Source: Silene noctiflora
Lineage: Eukaryota; Streptophyta; Magnoliopsida; Caryophyllales; Caryophyllaceae
Assembly (NCBI GenBank): GCA_009801015.1
Contig: VHZZ01000923.1
Location: 101,371-129,971, forward strand
DNA length: 28,601 nucleotides
Direction: 5' to 3'
The position numbers and the translations under genes are program-made. The first letter of the stretch is position 1. Each line of letters starts with the position of its first letter. Positions 10,044 through 19,290 of the stretch are shown one piece after another. Under the pieces are notes generated by a model. The model did no database searches. It had not been told where the DNA came from and saw nothing but the letters and a program-made list of their open reading frames with translations.

Positions 10044-11587
10044 ATGAGTAGGAGTACTCGTAGAGGTCAACCAATTCACGAGATTGACCTTGAAATTGAG
10101 GCAACGCAAGGAGACTAAACGCATTGAGGATAAGGGGGTTGATTGAAACACCGATTTAAGAAGAACAACAAATAGTGGAAGAACCGGAAGTAGAAGTAGA
10201 AGTGAACCTTGATCCCTTTGATAATCCTTTTGGAACTCCGGTAGAAGCAATCATGACGGAGCCGGTTCCAATTCGGGACACGATGGCCCCAAAACACATC
10301 GTGAACCAAAGTATTCAAAGGCCAAGGGTTCAAGCTAATAACTTTGAAATCAAGAATGCTTTGTTGAACCTAGTAAAAGACAACCAATTTAGTGGGAGCC
10401 TTCTAGAGAACCCGAATGAGCACTTAAATGACTTCTTGGACAATTGTGATATGTACAAGATGAATGGGGTATTGGATGATGCGGTTCGTCTCCGTTTTTT
10501 TCCGAGGTCTTTACAAGGGGCCGCTAAAGATTGGTTGAAAAATTGTGATCCAGAATCATTCAAGACTTGGGATGAGTTGTCGGCCGCCTTCTTGACCAAG
10601 TACTTTCCCCCATCTAGGACCGTGAAGGTGAAAAGTGAGTTTCAAAGCTTTGCACAAGAAGATGATGAAACATTAAATGAGGCTTGGGAACGGTACAAGA
10701 GGATTCAAAGGTTGTGCCCTCACCATGGCATACCGGATGGGGAGCTAATCAACAACTTCTATAAAGTCTTAACGCAAGACTTGAGGTTGTTTCTTGACTC
10801 CGGCTCGGTTAAAAGGGCCTTGGATATTCTTGACCACAAGTCTGCTAAAGAGTTGATAGAGGAGATGGCATCACTTACTATGGATTGGAGTAGCGATCGT
10901 CAATCCCGCAAGGGTAAAGGAAAAGAGGCTAACTCGGTCTTAAGTGTTGAAGTTAAGGGGATGTTAGATGACCTTAAAGAACAAATTGCTCTTCTCAACT
11001 CTAGAAACAACTCAAGTAATAACTCATCCTCATCAAGGCAACAAGTGGTGTATTGTGCATTTTGTGAAGATCAAGGTCATTCACCCAATGAGTGCCCCTT
11101 GATAGTGGGAGAGGCGAATTATGTGGAGCAAGTCAATGGAGTTTGGGAGTCAAGCCTGGCTAGGCAAGCCTTCAATAACAACCACTACCACCCCAGCTTG
11201 AGAAATTTCCCAAATTTCTCTTATGGCTCACAAAATGTCCAAAATCCCACATTCCCACAAAAACAACAATTTATCCAAAAATTTAAAGCACAAATGCAAA
11301 ATCAAACCTTCAACAATGCACCACCGGGTTTCCAAGGGAGGACATTCCAACCAAGGGCCCAATTTCAACCACTAAATCAACCCACCAACCAACCCTTCCA
11401 ACAAACTACACAACTAAAGTCAAACATGGAGGCTATGATAGAACAAATGATGAACACTCAAAACCAATTCATCCAATATTCCAATCAAAAGCAAGAAGAG
11501 ACTACTTCGTCCATCAACCAATTGAGAAGCCAAATGTAAGCTTCATAAAGGATGATGGACAACCAAATCTCTCAATTGGCTACCTAA
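10044..11587 (+). pseudogene. Athila-like gag
   Basis: This encodes the nucleocapsid polyprotein that packages element RNA in virus-like particles. A start at ATG 10044 (MSRSTRRGQ) fits a start after a short leader. The frame breaks near 10115-10157, and the main frame then runs to 11537. The retrotransposon gag domain lies at about 10420-10770 (LRFFPRSLQGAAKDWL, then YFPPSRTVKVKSEFQSF). A CCHC zinc knuckle, CAFCEDQGHSPNEC, is at 11056-11097. A Gln/Asn-rich tail follows. In-frame stops at 11537, 11546 and 11585 separate it from the protease, which lies in the same frame. Confidence 0.85.
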
Positions 11588-12547
11588 GTGAGTCAATTTC
11601 AAGTCTCAAGTGGAAAGTTTCTGAGGAAGACGGAGGAGAAATCGAAAACCGTGAATGTCATTAAATTGAGGAGTGGAAGAGACTTGGGTGAGTATGTACC
11701 GTTGAAGAAAAGGAAGAGTGGTCGATCGGAAGTGGTAGTTGAGCCATCAAAGGTGGACGATGATGAACTTGTTGAGATCGTGATTGAAACACCTAAGGAA
11801 GTGGAGATGCCCAAGGAAGTTGTTGAGAAACCAAAGCCACATGTTGTAAAGCCTTACATGCCACCTATTCCATTTCCTCAAAGGTTGGCAAGGGCAAAGT
11901 TTGAGCAAAAGTATGGAAAGTTTTTAGACGTGATGAAAGGAATGAATATCACTATTCCTTTCATAGATGCCATCAAAGAGATTCCAAGTTATGGGAAGTT
12001 TTTGAAAGAGATGATTTCAAAAAAGAACACTTTGGATGGTCCAAAAACGGTGATTTTGTCTAAAGAATGTAGCGCTATCCTCATGAATGAGCTAACCCAA
12101 AACCTTGAAGACCCGGGTAATTTCCCAATTCCTTGTGTAATTGGGTCCGTCAACATTGAAAGAGCCCTATGTGATTTGGGGGCTAGAATTAGCCTCATGT
12201 CACTCAAAATTTTCAAGAAATTGGAGGACTTTGAACTATCCCTAAATAGGGTATCTTTGCAACTTGCGGATAGGTTGGTGAGGTATCTTATTGGCCTTGT
12301 GGAGGATGTGACTCTTAAATTTGGGAAGCTTGTGATACCATGCGATTTTTATGTCTTGGATATTCCCGAAGAGTCTAATATTCCAATCATATTAGGGAGC
12401 CCTTGCCTTACTACAGGGGGTGCTCTAATTGATGTTAAGAATGGGAAGTTGTCTCTCCAAGTTGGTGAATAAAAGGTTGAGTTCTCTTTGAGCAAGGCAA
12501 TTAAAGGGTCTTCGGAGGGTAAAGAATGCTACATGGTGGATTCTCTT
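11588..12547 (+). pseudogene. Athila-like aspartic protease and linker
   Basis: This encodes the retropepsin-like protease that would process the Gag-Pol polyprotein, in the same frame as gag. A basic and acidic linker (11588-12000) is followed by the protease. The active-site block reads LCDLGARISLMS (about 12168-12203), where the family usually has CDLGAS followed by an I/N residue, so the Ser is Arg here. The flap and C-terminal block IPIILGSPCL lies near 12380-12410. Stops at 12470 and 12548 interrupt the reading before RT. Confidence 0.8.
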
Positions 12548-12550
12548 TAA

Positions 12551-13325
12551 GAATGTATTGAAAAGAGGCAAGATGTAGATGATGATAGCTTACAAGGTTT
12601 CCTTAAGGGCAAGGAAAGGGATTGCAAGGAGCATAGAGAGTATGCCATGGCTATGGAGTCAATAATTGTGGAGTATTCCCATAAAGAAATTGAAAGCTTG
12701 AGGAAGGACGGTAAAATTAAGGAGATATCCACTCCTCCTCAAGTGGAGTTGAAACCTATTCCTTCTAATCTTAAGCATGTTTTTCTTGGTCCAAATGACA
12801 CTTTCCCTATTATTGTCAATAGTGTACTCAATGACATTGAACTTCAAAAATTGCTTGATGTTTTAAGAAAATATAAGGATGTCATTAGGTACTCAATTGA
12901 TGATATCAAGGGAATTAGCCCTTCCTTTTGCACCCACCGTATCCACTTGGAGGATGAAGAATCATCATCCATAGAGCATCAACGCCGCCTTAACCCCAGA
13001 ATGAAAGAAGTGGTTAGAAAGGAGGTGTTGAAACTTTATGATGTCGGGATTATCTAACCTATTTTCGATAGTAGGTGCATGAGTCTGGTACATGTGGTGC
13101 CCAAAAAGGGGGGTATGACGGTTTTTAAGAATGATAAGGAAGAGTTGATACCCACTAGAAGGGTAACCGGGTGGCAAATGTATGTAGATTATAGAAAGTT
13201 GAACAAGGCTACCTAGAAGGATCATTTTCCTTTGCCGTTCATGGACCAAATGTTGGAGTGTTTGGCTCAACATGACTACTTTTGTTTCTTGAACGGGTAT
13301 TCAGGATTCTTCCAAATCCCCATGT
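12551..13325 (+). pseudogene. Athila-like reverse transcriptase, N-terminal part
   Basis: The same frame continues with the connection region (FLGPNDTFPIIVNSVLN, about 12780-12835) and then the start of RT. Recognisable blocks are QRRLNPRMKEVVRKEVLKL, VPKKGGMTV (about 13096) and GWQMYVDYRKLNKA (13171 onward). FPLPFMDQMLE and YFCFLNGYSGFFQIP follow, where the family motif A Asp is Asn (FLNGYSG). Stops are at 13055 and 13214. The sequence ends at about 13325, before the YADD motif, at a junction with LTR-like sequence. Confidence 0.85.
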
Positions 13326-13732
13326 TGAATTAGTGAAGTAAAAGGAAGAAAAGTGAAGTAACGAGAAGAATTTTCAAGCTAGTAGAGTAACAATGGTGGT
13401 TTTAGTGGAGTTTTTGGTGAGGAAAGGGTTGAAGGTATAAAGATACGAAGATAAGAATGAAATGAGGAGGAAAGAGTGTGTTCTAGCTGACTTATCCTTA
13501 CCCATGTAATCCACTCGGCCGAGTGGATGAGTTCACTCGTTCGAGCACAAGTCCACTCGGTCGAGTGGCTGATCTACTTGGTCGAGTGGATTTTCCAGAA
13601 CTGAACTAAATTTTGGATTTGGTCCACTCGGTCAAGTCAAGGGCCTACTCGGTTGAGTATGACTCCACTCGGTCGATTTGATGATCCCACTCGGTCGAGT
13701 GGTCCTGTGAGTTCTCAAATTCTCGACTAACA
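13326..13732 (-). repeat. LTR-like fragment with ACTCGGTCGAGT array
   Basis: The array occupies 13511-13703 and includes the perfect 16-bp palindrome CCACTCGGCCGAGTGG at 13511-13526. On the minus strand it is followed by a C/T-rich stretch (CTCCTCATTTCATTC) that parallels the part of the outer LTRs after their arrays. It could be an LTR piece of a related family, starting TGTTAGTCGAG at 13732 on the minus strand, or part of the outer element's leader. I cannot decide between these from one copy. Confidence 0.45.
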
Positions 13733-14304
13733 CTCGAACAAGGTATCCCTGCAACAAAACAAGAGGTTCGGGAGTCCACCGCCTAACGGTGACTTGCCCC
13801 GGGTTAGTTCATATGGCGCTATACTTGTCATCCTCAATCCATTACCATCATACTCTTAGATATTATAACAATCGTCATCATCATTCCTACTCTAGTGATA
13901 TCACTAGAACTTTCAAACACACACATAATATCTACATGTCAAGATTAATGTCGCTCATGCATACTCACACATCACAATCTTCTCGAATCATGCTATACTC
14001 ATACACTTTTTATCCAATTCTCACAATTCATCGCATTCCATGTCATAAACAAACACACACTATATGAATTCGTCCATTACCACAACATACACGCAATCAT
14101 ACCACGATTCACATAGCGTTCTCGTACTCGTATCTACCACGTGGTGACCCACCAAGACAATAGGCACTAGTTTTGACAAGAGGGCGCCTACTCATTCAAA
14201 ACCGAAATCCTATCGCACTCAAGTCGGGTTCATTTTATTAGACACTCCTATGTTGATTTTGGTTTATTAGTTCAGGTTCCAAAATCGTCGCTCTGATACC
14301 ACTT
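13733..14304 (-). other. Leader of the outer gypsy element with primer site
   Basis: Read on the minus strand, the 5' LTR end at 14305 is followed by AAG and then TGGTATCAGAGC (14301-14290), an exact initiator-Met tRNA primer site. About 500 bp of leader follows. It is AC-rich on the plus strand (CACACACATAATATC and similar) and holds no protein I recognise; the 92-residue open frame at 13789-14067 is low-complexity. Gag would be expected further on but is missing. Confidence 0.7.
14290..14301 (-). promoter_or_regulatory. Primer binding site (initiator-Met tRNA) of the outer gypsy element
   Basis: The minus strand reads TGGTATCAGAGC, three bases after the LTR end, exact to the usual primer site complementary to the 3' end of initiator-Met tRNA. 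It fixes the element orientation as minus and identifies 14305-15934 as the 5' LTR. Confidence 0.85.
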
Positions 14305-15934
14305 TGTAACACCCCAATTATCCGGCCAAGACAATTGGGACATTACCATCTCGATTTCCCTAGGTAATGTTTCGGAGATACAATCAAGAAGAATTTCTTA
14401 TAAATAATGATTTAGCGAATTACATAAATGTACATAATGAATACAAGTCATGCTACTATGACCCTCTAGGCAACTCTGTCTCATGCCAACTCAACTCCAC
14501 ATCTGAGGCCCGTCTCGTCTCCCACGCGACACCAAAAACAACCTGTACATAACCTCCTCCCTATATGATCGGAAATATCACATGAATCGACACAAGCCAC
14601 CCGGAAATAGGTGACAATTTACACAAGCTACAAACGGTCGGTTTTGATAATATAAACATATAAGCCACGACGAGTGAACTACGATTAAGCAACATGACAA
14701 TGAAATGCATGAGACACCTCCTCCAACCACATTGCACCGGTACCAGGACACGCCTAGATATACCTACAATTCGGTGACAGCACCGCAGCACCGCCCACCA
14801 AATTAACCCGGACCGCGGCTCGTATAAAGGTACTCCGAACACGCCGGTGGTACCGGGCCCAAGATCGACTCGGATCCCCTGCCAGACAAAGTGACTCAAC
14901 CTCACGTGTCCCTCCGTGACTCAAGCCATTAATGTGCACATCCTTATTGGAGTGGGAAACTCCAAGAGACGACTCAAGCGTAAGATGGTCTTCCAACCGC
15001 CTTACGTCTCCATAATGATCACAATACCACCACCAATCTCCAACATATGCAAGTCAACACAATATGCAACATAGACTATACAACATAGTATGCCAACATG
15101 CCATAAATGCCAATTCCGACACATGTGAGACTTCCAAATCCTCCAATAATAATATAAGATGCAATACAACTCAAACAATGTAAATGGTGACAAATGAACA
15201 TTAACATTACACACAATACCGAACTTGCGTAGGGTTAACCTACCTTTTAGAAAATCTTCAATAGCTACTCGAGTCCGACATAATCCCATCTCATGAAACC
15301 GTCTCTTCCTATACAATTAGTCACATAATAACTATCACAAATCGTCCTACACTATTACACAATACAAAACTCCTTATTATTACCTACTAATTATCCATAT
15401 TACTCTACTAATTATCAATTAATTATCCATAATCAAAACCCCCAAAAGTTAGGGTTAAAATACTAGAAAATGTAGATCTTACTTACATCGATGAAAGGGA
15501 AGAAGGAAGGGTAGGTGGATACTCCCCTAAGGCAAGCTTGAATCCCATACAAGAGTGTTTATGATGGTTTTAGAGAAAAAGGAGAGGATTTGGAGAGATA
15601 AGGAAGAAGGTAGAAATGAAATAAGGTTAGGAGTCGAAATTTTATTTATCGATTACTACACAGCGTCACTTGGTCGAGTGACTTGGTCCACTCGGCTGAG
15701 TGTCATTTACTTGGTCGAGTGAACACTACACTCGACCTGGTGGAACTTACTCGGTCCATTACTCGGTCCACTACAGGTTTACTCGATCCACTTGATGTTT
15801 CACATGGTCTACTTGATCTTCAGTCGGTCTAATCTAGGCTTCACTTGGTATAGTGGAAGGCTATATTTAGCTCGTGTATAGCTCTCACGCATCCCAAGGC
15901 TCCCGTACAGATCCCAAAATATTCGGGTATTACA
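14305..15934 (-). mobile_element. 5' LTR of the outer gypsy-type element
   Basis: The 1630-bp LTR has ends TGTAACACCCC and GGGTATTACA, with TAAAT outside the right end. It is co-linear with 4322-5975 with scattered substitutions and small indels. Its palindromic array is at 15667-15860. The open frames at 14561-14996 have no recognisable product; they parallel frames in the other LTR copies and are chance readings. Confidence 0.85.
15667..15860. repeat. ACTCGGTCGAGT array in the 5' LTR
   Basis: This is the equivalent of the array at 5689-5900. Several copies carry C-to-T changes (ACTTGGTCGAGT, ACTCGATCC), as expected for methylated CG sites that have decayed independently in the two LTRs. 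Confidence 0.75.
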
Positions 15935-15939
15935 TAAAT
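15935..15939. repeat. Target site duplication TAAAT, right copy
   Basis: This is identical to 4317-4321 and directly follows the LTR end CA at 15934. Confidence 0.8.
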
Positions 15940-16174
15940 AATGAGTGATGAGTGACCTAAATAAATTAGGTGGGTTAAAAAGGGGGATAAGTTTGGGTAA
16001 TGTGATGATATGAGTGAGGGGAGTGTAAAATAGGGGTATTATTGTTGGTTTGTGCTCATTTGGTAGTTAGTTTTAATCCGAACCAACAATATAGGTAGCA
16101 GTTTTTAAAGAAATTTTACTTTGGTACAGTTGGTAAAATCTGAATTATATGTAGTAGCAATTATCAAAAAACCC
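15940..16174 (-). mobile_element. Candidate 5' terminal region of the MULE
   Basis: Removing the outer element joins this stretch to the MULE 5'UTR. On the minus strand it begins GGGTTTTTTGATAATTGC at 16174, the kind of G-start, AT-rich end seen in plant MULE terminal inverted repeats. The nine bases outside, TTGATAATA, would be the target duplication. The matching left end is not in the window, so this is inference from position and general look. Confidence 0.4.
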
Positions 16175-16222
16175 TTGATAATATTATTGATTAAACAGAG
16201 AAATTACTTGTGATATACTCCG

Positions 16223-16270
16223 TATGTGAATTAAGATTCACATATGCCAAACAATAGGTTCTGTTTGGCA
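16223..16270. repeat. Two adjacent perfect hairpins
   Basis: TATGTGAAT-TAAG-ATTCACATA (16223-16244) is followed at once by TGCCAAACA-N8-TGTTTGGCA (16245-16270). Both have 9-bp perfect arms. TGTTTGGCA opens the MITE-like sequence that follows, so the second hairpin may be two element ends meeting or an inverted terminal block. Confidence 0.7.
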
Positions 16271-16670
16271 ATGCTTTTCAGGTACCTGATTTGGTCAAAG
16301 TAGCTTATTTGACCAAAATTTCAGCTACCTTATTTTTTTGTAAGCGTTTGACAAGTAGTTTATTTAAACAAATAAGCTACCTGAAATGAAATTCTACCTA
16401 GAGTAGCATTTGAGATTTTAGGTATCTGATTTGTTTTTTTTTTTTTCCTTCTTTACTCCTTAAATCTATACAATAAAATAATTATCATATCCTATACGTC
16501 ATTTCATCAAAATCAGTTACCTATTCAGTTAGTATGCCAATCATTTTTTTTTATATAAAAGTTACCTTATCAGTTCCTAATTTTCAGTTACCTAATCAGT
16601 TACCTTTTCAGGTATCAATTAGCTTTTCAGTTTTCAGCTACCTTTTTAGTTAGTTTTACCAAAAAAAGTA
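16255..16670. mobile_element. MITE-like sequence (hAT-like look), uncertain ends
   Basis: It starts GGTTCTGTTTGGCAATGC and contains many copies of CAGTTACCT, CAGCTACC and their complements (AGGTAGCTTATT-like), in both orientations. It ends near AGTTTTACCAAAAAAAG, a weak inverse of the start. Such TGTTTGGCAA...AGCTACC sequences are common small non-autonomous DNA elements in plants. No coding content and no clear target duplication are visible. A T14 run lies near 16433-16446. Confidence 0.4.
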
Positions 16671-16679
16671 TTGATTAGG

Positions 16680-17340
16680 TGTGTAGGAACGAAAAATTTA
16701 TTACTGTGCCGAATAAGTAAAATAAAATAATTATTTCAAGTTAATATCAAATTTTAACTTAATTTAATTATTTTGTCCGGATTAAATGATATGTGAGTCG
16801 ATTCGGATTAAAAAAGGAGCTATTCGAATTTCAAAACTCGAACGGAAGCAAATTTGGGCCAAGTTCACTAATAAACCCACAAATGGGCCTGTGAACACCA
16901 AAGTCCAACAAGGAGAATCAAAAATCTATAAATAGAGCTCTCCTCATTCATTCTCAGCGTTGAAAATTCATAATTGTAAATGAGTTGGAGAGAACAAGGT
17001 ACAAATTCCTACAAATCCTATCTATCAAAATCATTGCAAGCAGTCAACAAGCACATCAAATCGTGCCACCTGCGTTGAAGATTCAATCACAAATTCAAAC
17101 CTTTAAGAGAGATTCAAGTCGTCGCGACCCTCTCAAGAAATCAAATTAATATCGATCGTAGAGTAATTAAAGTTGTCTACAGAGCACCCCTCACGTGTAC
17201 CGCGTACACGTACCTCTACGGCATATTAGAATCAGAGGATACATTAGAGATTGTACACGTACTTTTGATATTTATTAATAAAATTTATTTGTTTCATTGT
17301 TTTGTATTTCAGTTATCGCAATACAAAATTTGTTGTTACA
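16680..17340 (+). mobile_element. 5' LTR of the Tat-type element
   Basis: The 661-bp segment starts TGTGTAGGAACG and ends TTGTTGTTACA, followed by ATTTTGGTGAACTCG as primer site region and then gag. It contains a good TATA box and a leader rich in CAA. TTAGG precedes it as the possible target duplication. The 3' LTR is not in the window. Confidence 0.65.
16927..16934 (+). promoter_or_regulatory. TATA box of the Tat-type LTR
   Basis: CTATAAATAGAG is a canonical plant TATA box. Transcription should start about 30 bp downstream, near CTCATTCATTCTCAG (about 16943-16960). A sequence with reverse-complement repeats, CACGTGTACCGCGTACACGTAC, lies at 17192-17213, further inside the LTR. Confidence 0.65.
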
Positions 17341-17412
17341 AATTTTGGTGAACTCGACGTGAAAATCTCTACCTCTCATCTCTACTGCCGTTTTAATCAT
17401 GTCTACCGGAAC
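17341..17412 (+). promoter_or_regulatory. Primer site region and short leader of the Tat-type element
   Basis: AATTTTGGTGAACTCGACG follows the LTR end directly. Tat-type primer sites often have a TTTGGCGACTC-like form (from memory), and this could be a decayed version with an extra base. About 50 bp later the first gag start codons appear. Confidence 0.4.
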
Positions 17413-19290
17413 ATGAAGATGTCTAACAAGCAAATCATCTCATCCAGTGCATCAAGGACGACCTATGCAAATATCCTGCAGGGTACCCCCACTGCTGCTT
17501 CCTCCCCAGCTGCGCAATCAGTTGGCATCTATACCAGAGGAATGGAAAAGAAGGTTGTTGTCAATGCTGTTGCTGCCAGTCTACGCTCTGCACATGTCCT
17601 ACTAGGTCGCGCAAGATCTCTGTCGCCTCCATAGTTGCTGCTGCTACAGCACTCCTGGCTGCCTCCTCTTCTTCACGCGAGGATATTAGAAGTGTAAAGG
17701 TTGAAAAGAAGGCTTCCCCTTGCAAACCCAAGGCGTCGATAAATAAGAAAGAAACCTCAACCCCTATCGTTGCTTCAGTTATGGTGATAAGTGTCGCTAC
17801 TCTTGAGGAGAAAATACAGAACATGAATAAGCAACTTGAAAGGATGATGAAGGGGAATGAAGAAAATAATAAGAAAATTGATGAGCTCCAAAAGGAGGTG
17901 GTGGCACTCCGTGACAAGAAGGTCGAGAGTGAGCATGGTGACACCGACGAGGATAGTGACAACAATAAGGATATAGGAGAAGATGAGAGTGGAAAGCTAA
18001 ACAATGAAATGAGTGCTTTTACTAAAGAGAAGCTTCAGGAGTTGATAGCCAAGACAATCAAGAGTCAACTACACGATAGCTCGGCAACTAATGGGCGGTA
18101 CATCAAGCCTTATACCAAGAGGATCAATAGTCTGAGCATGCATTCTGGTTATCAGCCACCGAAGTTTCAACAGTACGATGGGAAGGGAAACCCGAAGCAA
18201 CACATCGCACACTTCGTCGAGACTTGCAATAATGTTGGGACTGATGGCGATCGTTTTGTGAAGCTATTTGTGTGTGCGCTCAAGGGAATCACATTCGACT
18301 GGTACACGGATTTTGACCCTGAGTCGATTGACAGCTAGGGTCGCATGGAAGATAAATTCCTTAACAGATTCTACAATACAAGGCGCATCGTCAGCATGAG
18401 CAAGTTTACAAATACAACTCAGTTAGAAGATGAACCTGTCATCGATTATTCAACATGTGGAGTGCGCTGAGCCTGGAATGCAAGGATCGCTTAAGTGAAA
18501 CGTCAGCAGTTGAAATATGCATCAACGGAATGAGATGGGATATTCTCTACATCTTGAAAGGGATCAAGGCAAAAAGTTTTCAAGAACTGGGAACCCACGC
18601 TTATGATATGGGATCACGATCGAAGGATGTGGCAAGGCTCGAGAAACTTCTTCTAAGGCACCAAGTGAAAAGAAGGAGTTCAAGAAGACTGATAAGGGCT
18701 CTAAGTCATCGAAAAAGGAGACAATGGTCGTTGAAACCAGCAACGCGCCTGTGAAGATCTCATCCAAGCCTAAGTACGAAAAGAATAAAGAGACATTTGC
18801 TTACAACTACCAATGAGAAAATCCTACCTTGAAGGAGTTGCAAGCAAAGAAGTATCCATTTCCAGATTCTAACTTATCAGGAATGTTAGATGACCTCTTG
18901 GAGAAAAAGGTTATACAATTTCCAGAGTCCAAGTCTCCTGAGCAAGCAAACAGGACAGGTGATCCCAACTACTGTCGCTACCACAGGCTGGTGAGTCATC
19001 CCATTGAAAAGTGAATAACACTTAAGGAGAATATCATGCAGCTCTCCAAGGAAGGGAAGATCATTCTTGACTTAGATGACACACTAACAACAAATCAAAC
19101 TACTGTGGTCTTGGAGCAACCTGAGGAGCTAACTATGCATCAAGGATAGTTTGTGCATATGTTGCAATTCGGAAGTTTGGAGGCCTATGGCGTTATGGAT
19201 CCAAGGGTCATTGTCGTCCCTACCTCCAATGTCATTAGAAGCAAGTTCTTCAGGATAAGAATGAGGAAAAGAAAGATGAAGATGATGATG
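17413..19290 (+). pseudogene. Tat-type gag, multiply frameshifted
   Basis: This encodes the structural polyprotein of a Tat/Ogre-lineage element. It opens at ATG 17413 (MKMSNKQ), and the frame changes near 17580-17610. A coiled-coil-like Lys/Glu stretch (17790-17930) precedes the gag core PPKFQQYDGKGNPKQHIAHF (from about 18165), which ends at a TAG at 18336 where the family has Trp. Frames change again near 18450 and 18700. The C-terminal zinc-binding block YCRYHRLVSHPIEK (about 18970-19011) has lost its last Cys: the codon at 19012 is TGA. It continues as ITLKENIMQLSKEGKI and fades by about 19290. Confidence 0.85.

Larger units (their letters stand above)
7984..13325 (+). mobile_element. Athila-like Ty3/gypsy element, 3' half missing
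   Basis: The order is LTR (7984-9902), a TTTTTGGCGC primer site, gag, protease and the N-terminal part of RT. This is the layout of the plant Athila lineage. RNase H, integrase, the envelope-like frame and the 3' LTR are missing. The RT breaks off at about 13325 in the middle of the motif A region, where unrelated LTR-like sequence begins. The element sits in the leader of the copia-type element, making it the innermost insertion of the left block. Confidence 0.8.
4322..15934 (-). mobile_element. Minus-strand Ty3/gypsy-type element with nested insertions, interior lost
   Basis: The element is defined by two similar LTRs in the same orientation, matching TAAAT duplications outside them, a primer site next to the right-hand (5') LTR and a polypurine tract next to the left-hand (3') LTR. 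Between the LTRs only about 0.35 kb of the 3' tail and about 0.5-1 kb of the leader are its own. No gag-pol of this element remains. The space holds a copia-type LTR and an Athila-like element. The coding loss could be a deletion shared with those insertions or could reflect a non-autonomous element; the deletion is the simpler reading. Confidence 0.8.

Noticed and set aside
13789..14067. 92-codon His/Thr-rich open frame
   Set aside because: It is low-complexity AC-rich leader sequence of the minus-strand element and on the opposite strand.
14561..15316. Open frames of 80-114 codons on the minus strand
   Set aside because: They are inside the 5' LTR of the outer element; the same region in the 3' LTR reads differently, so they are not conserved.
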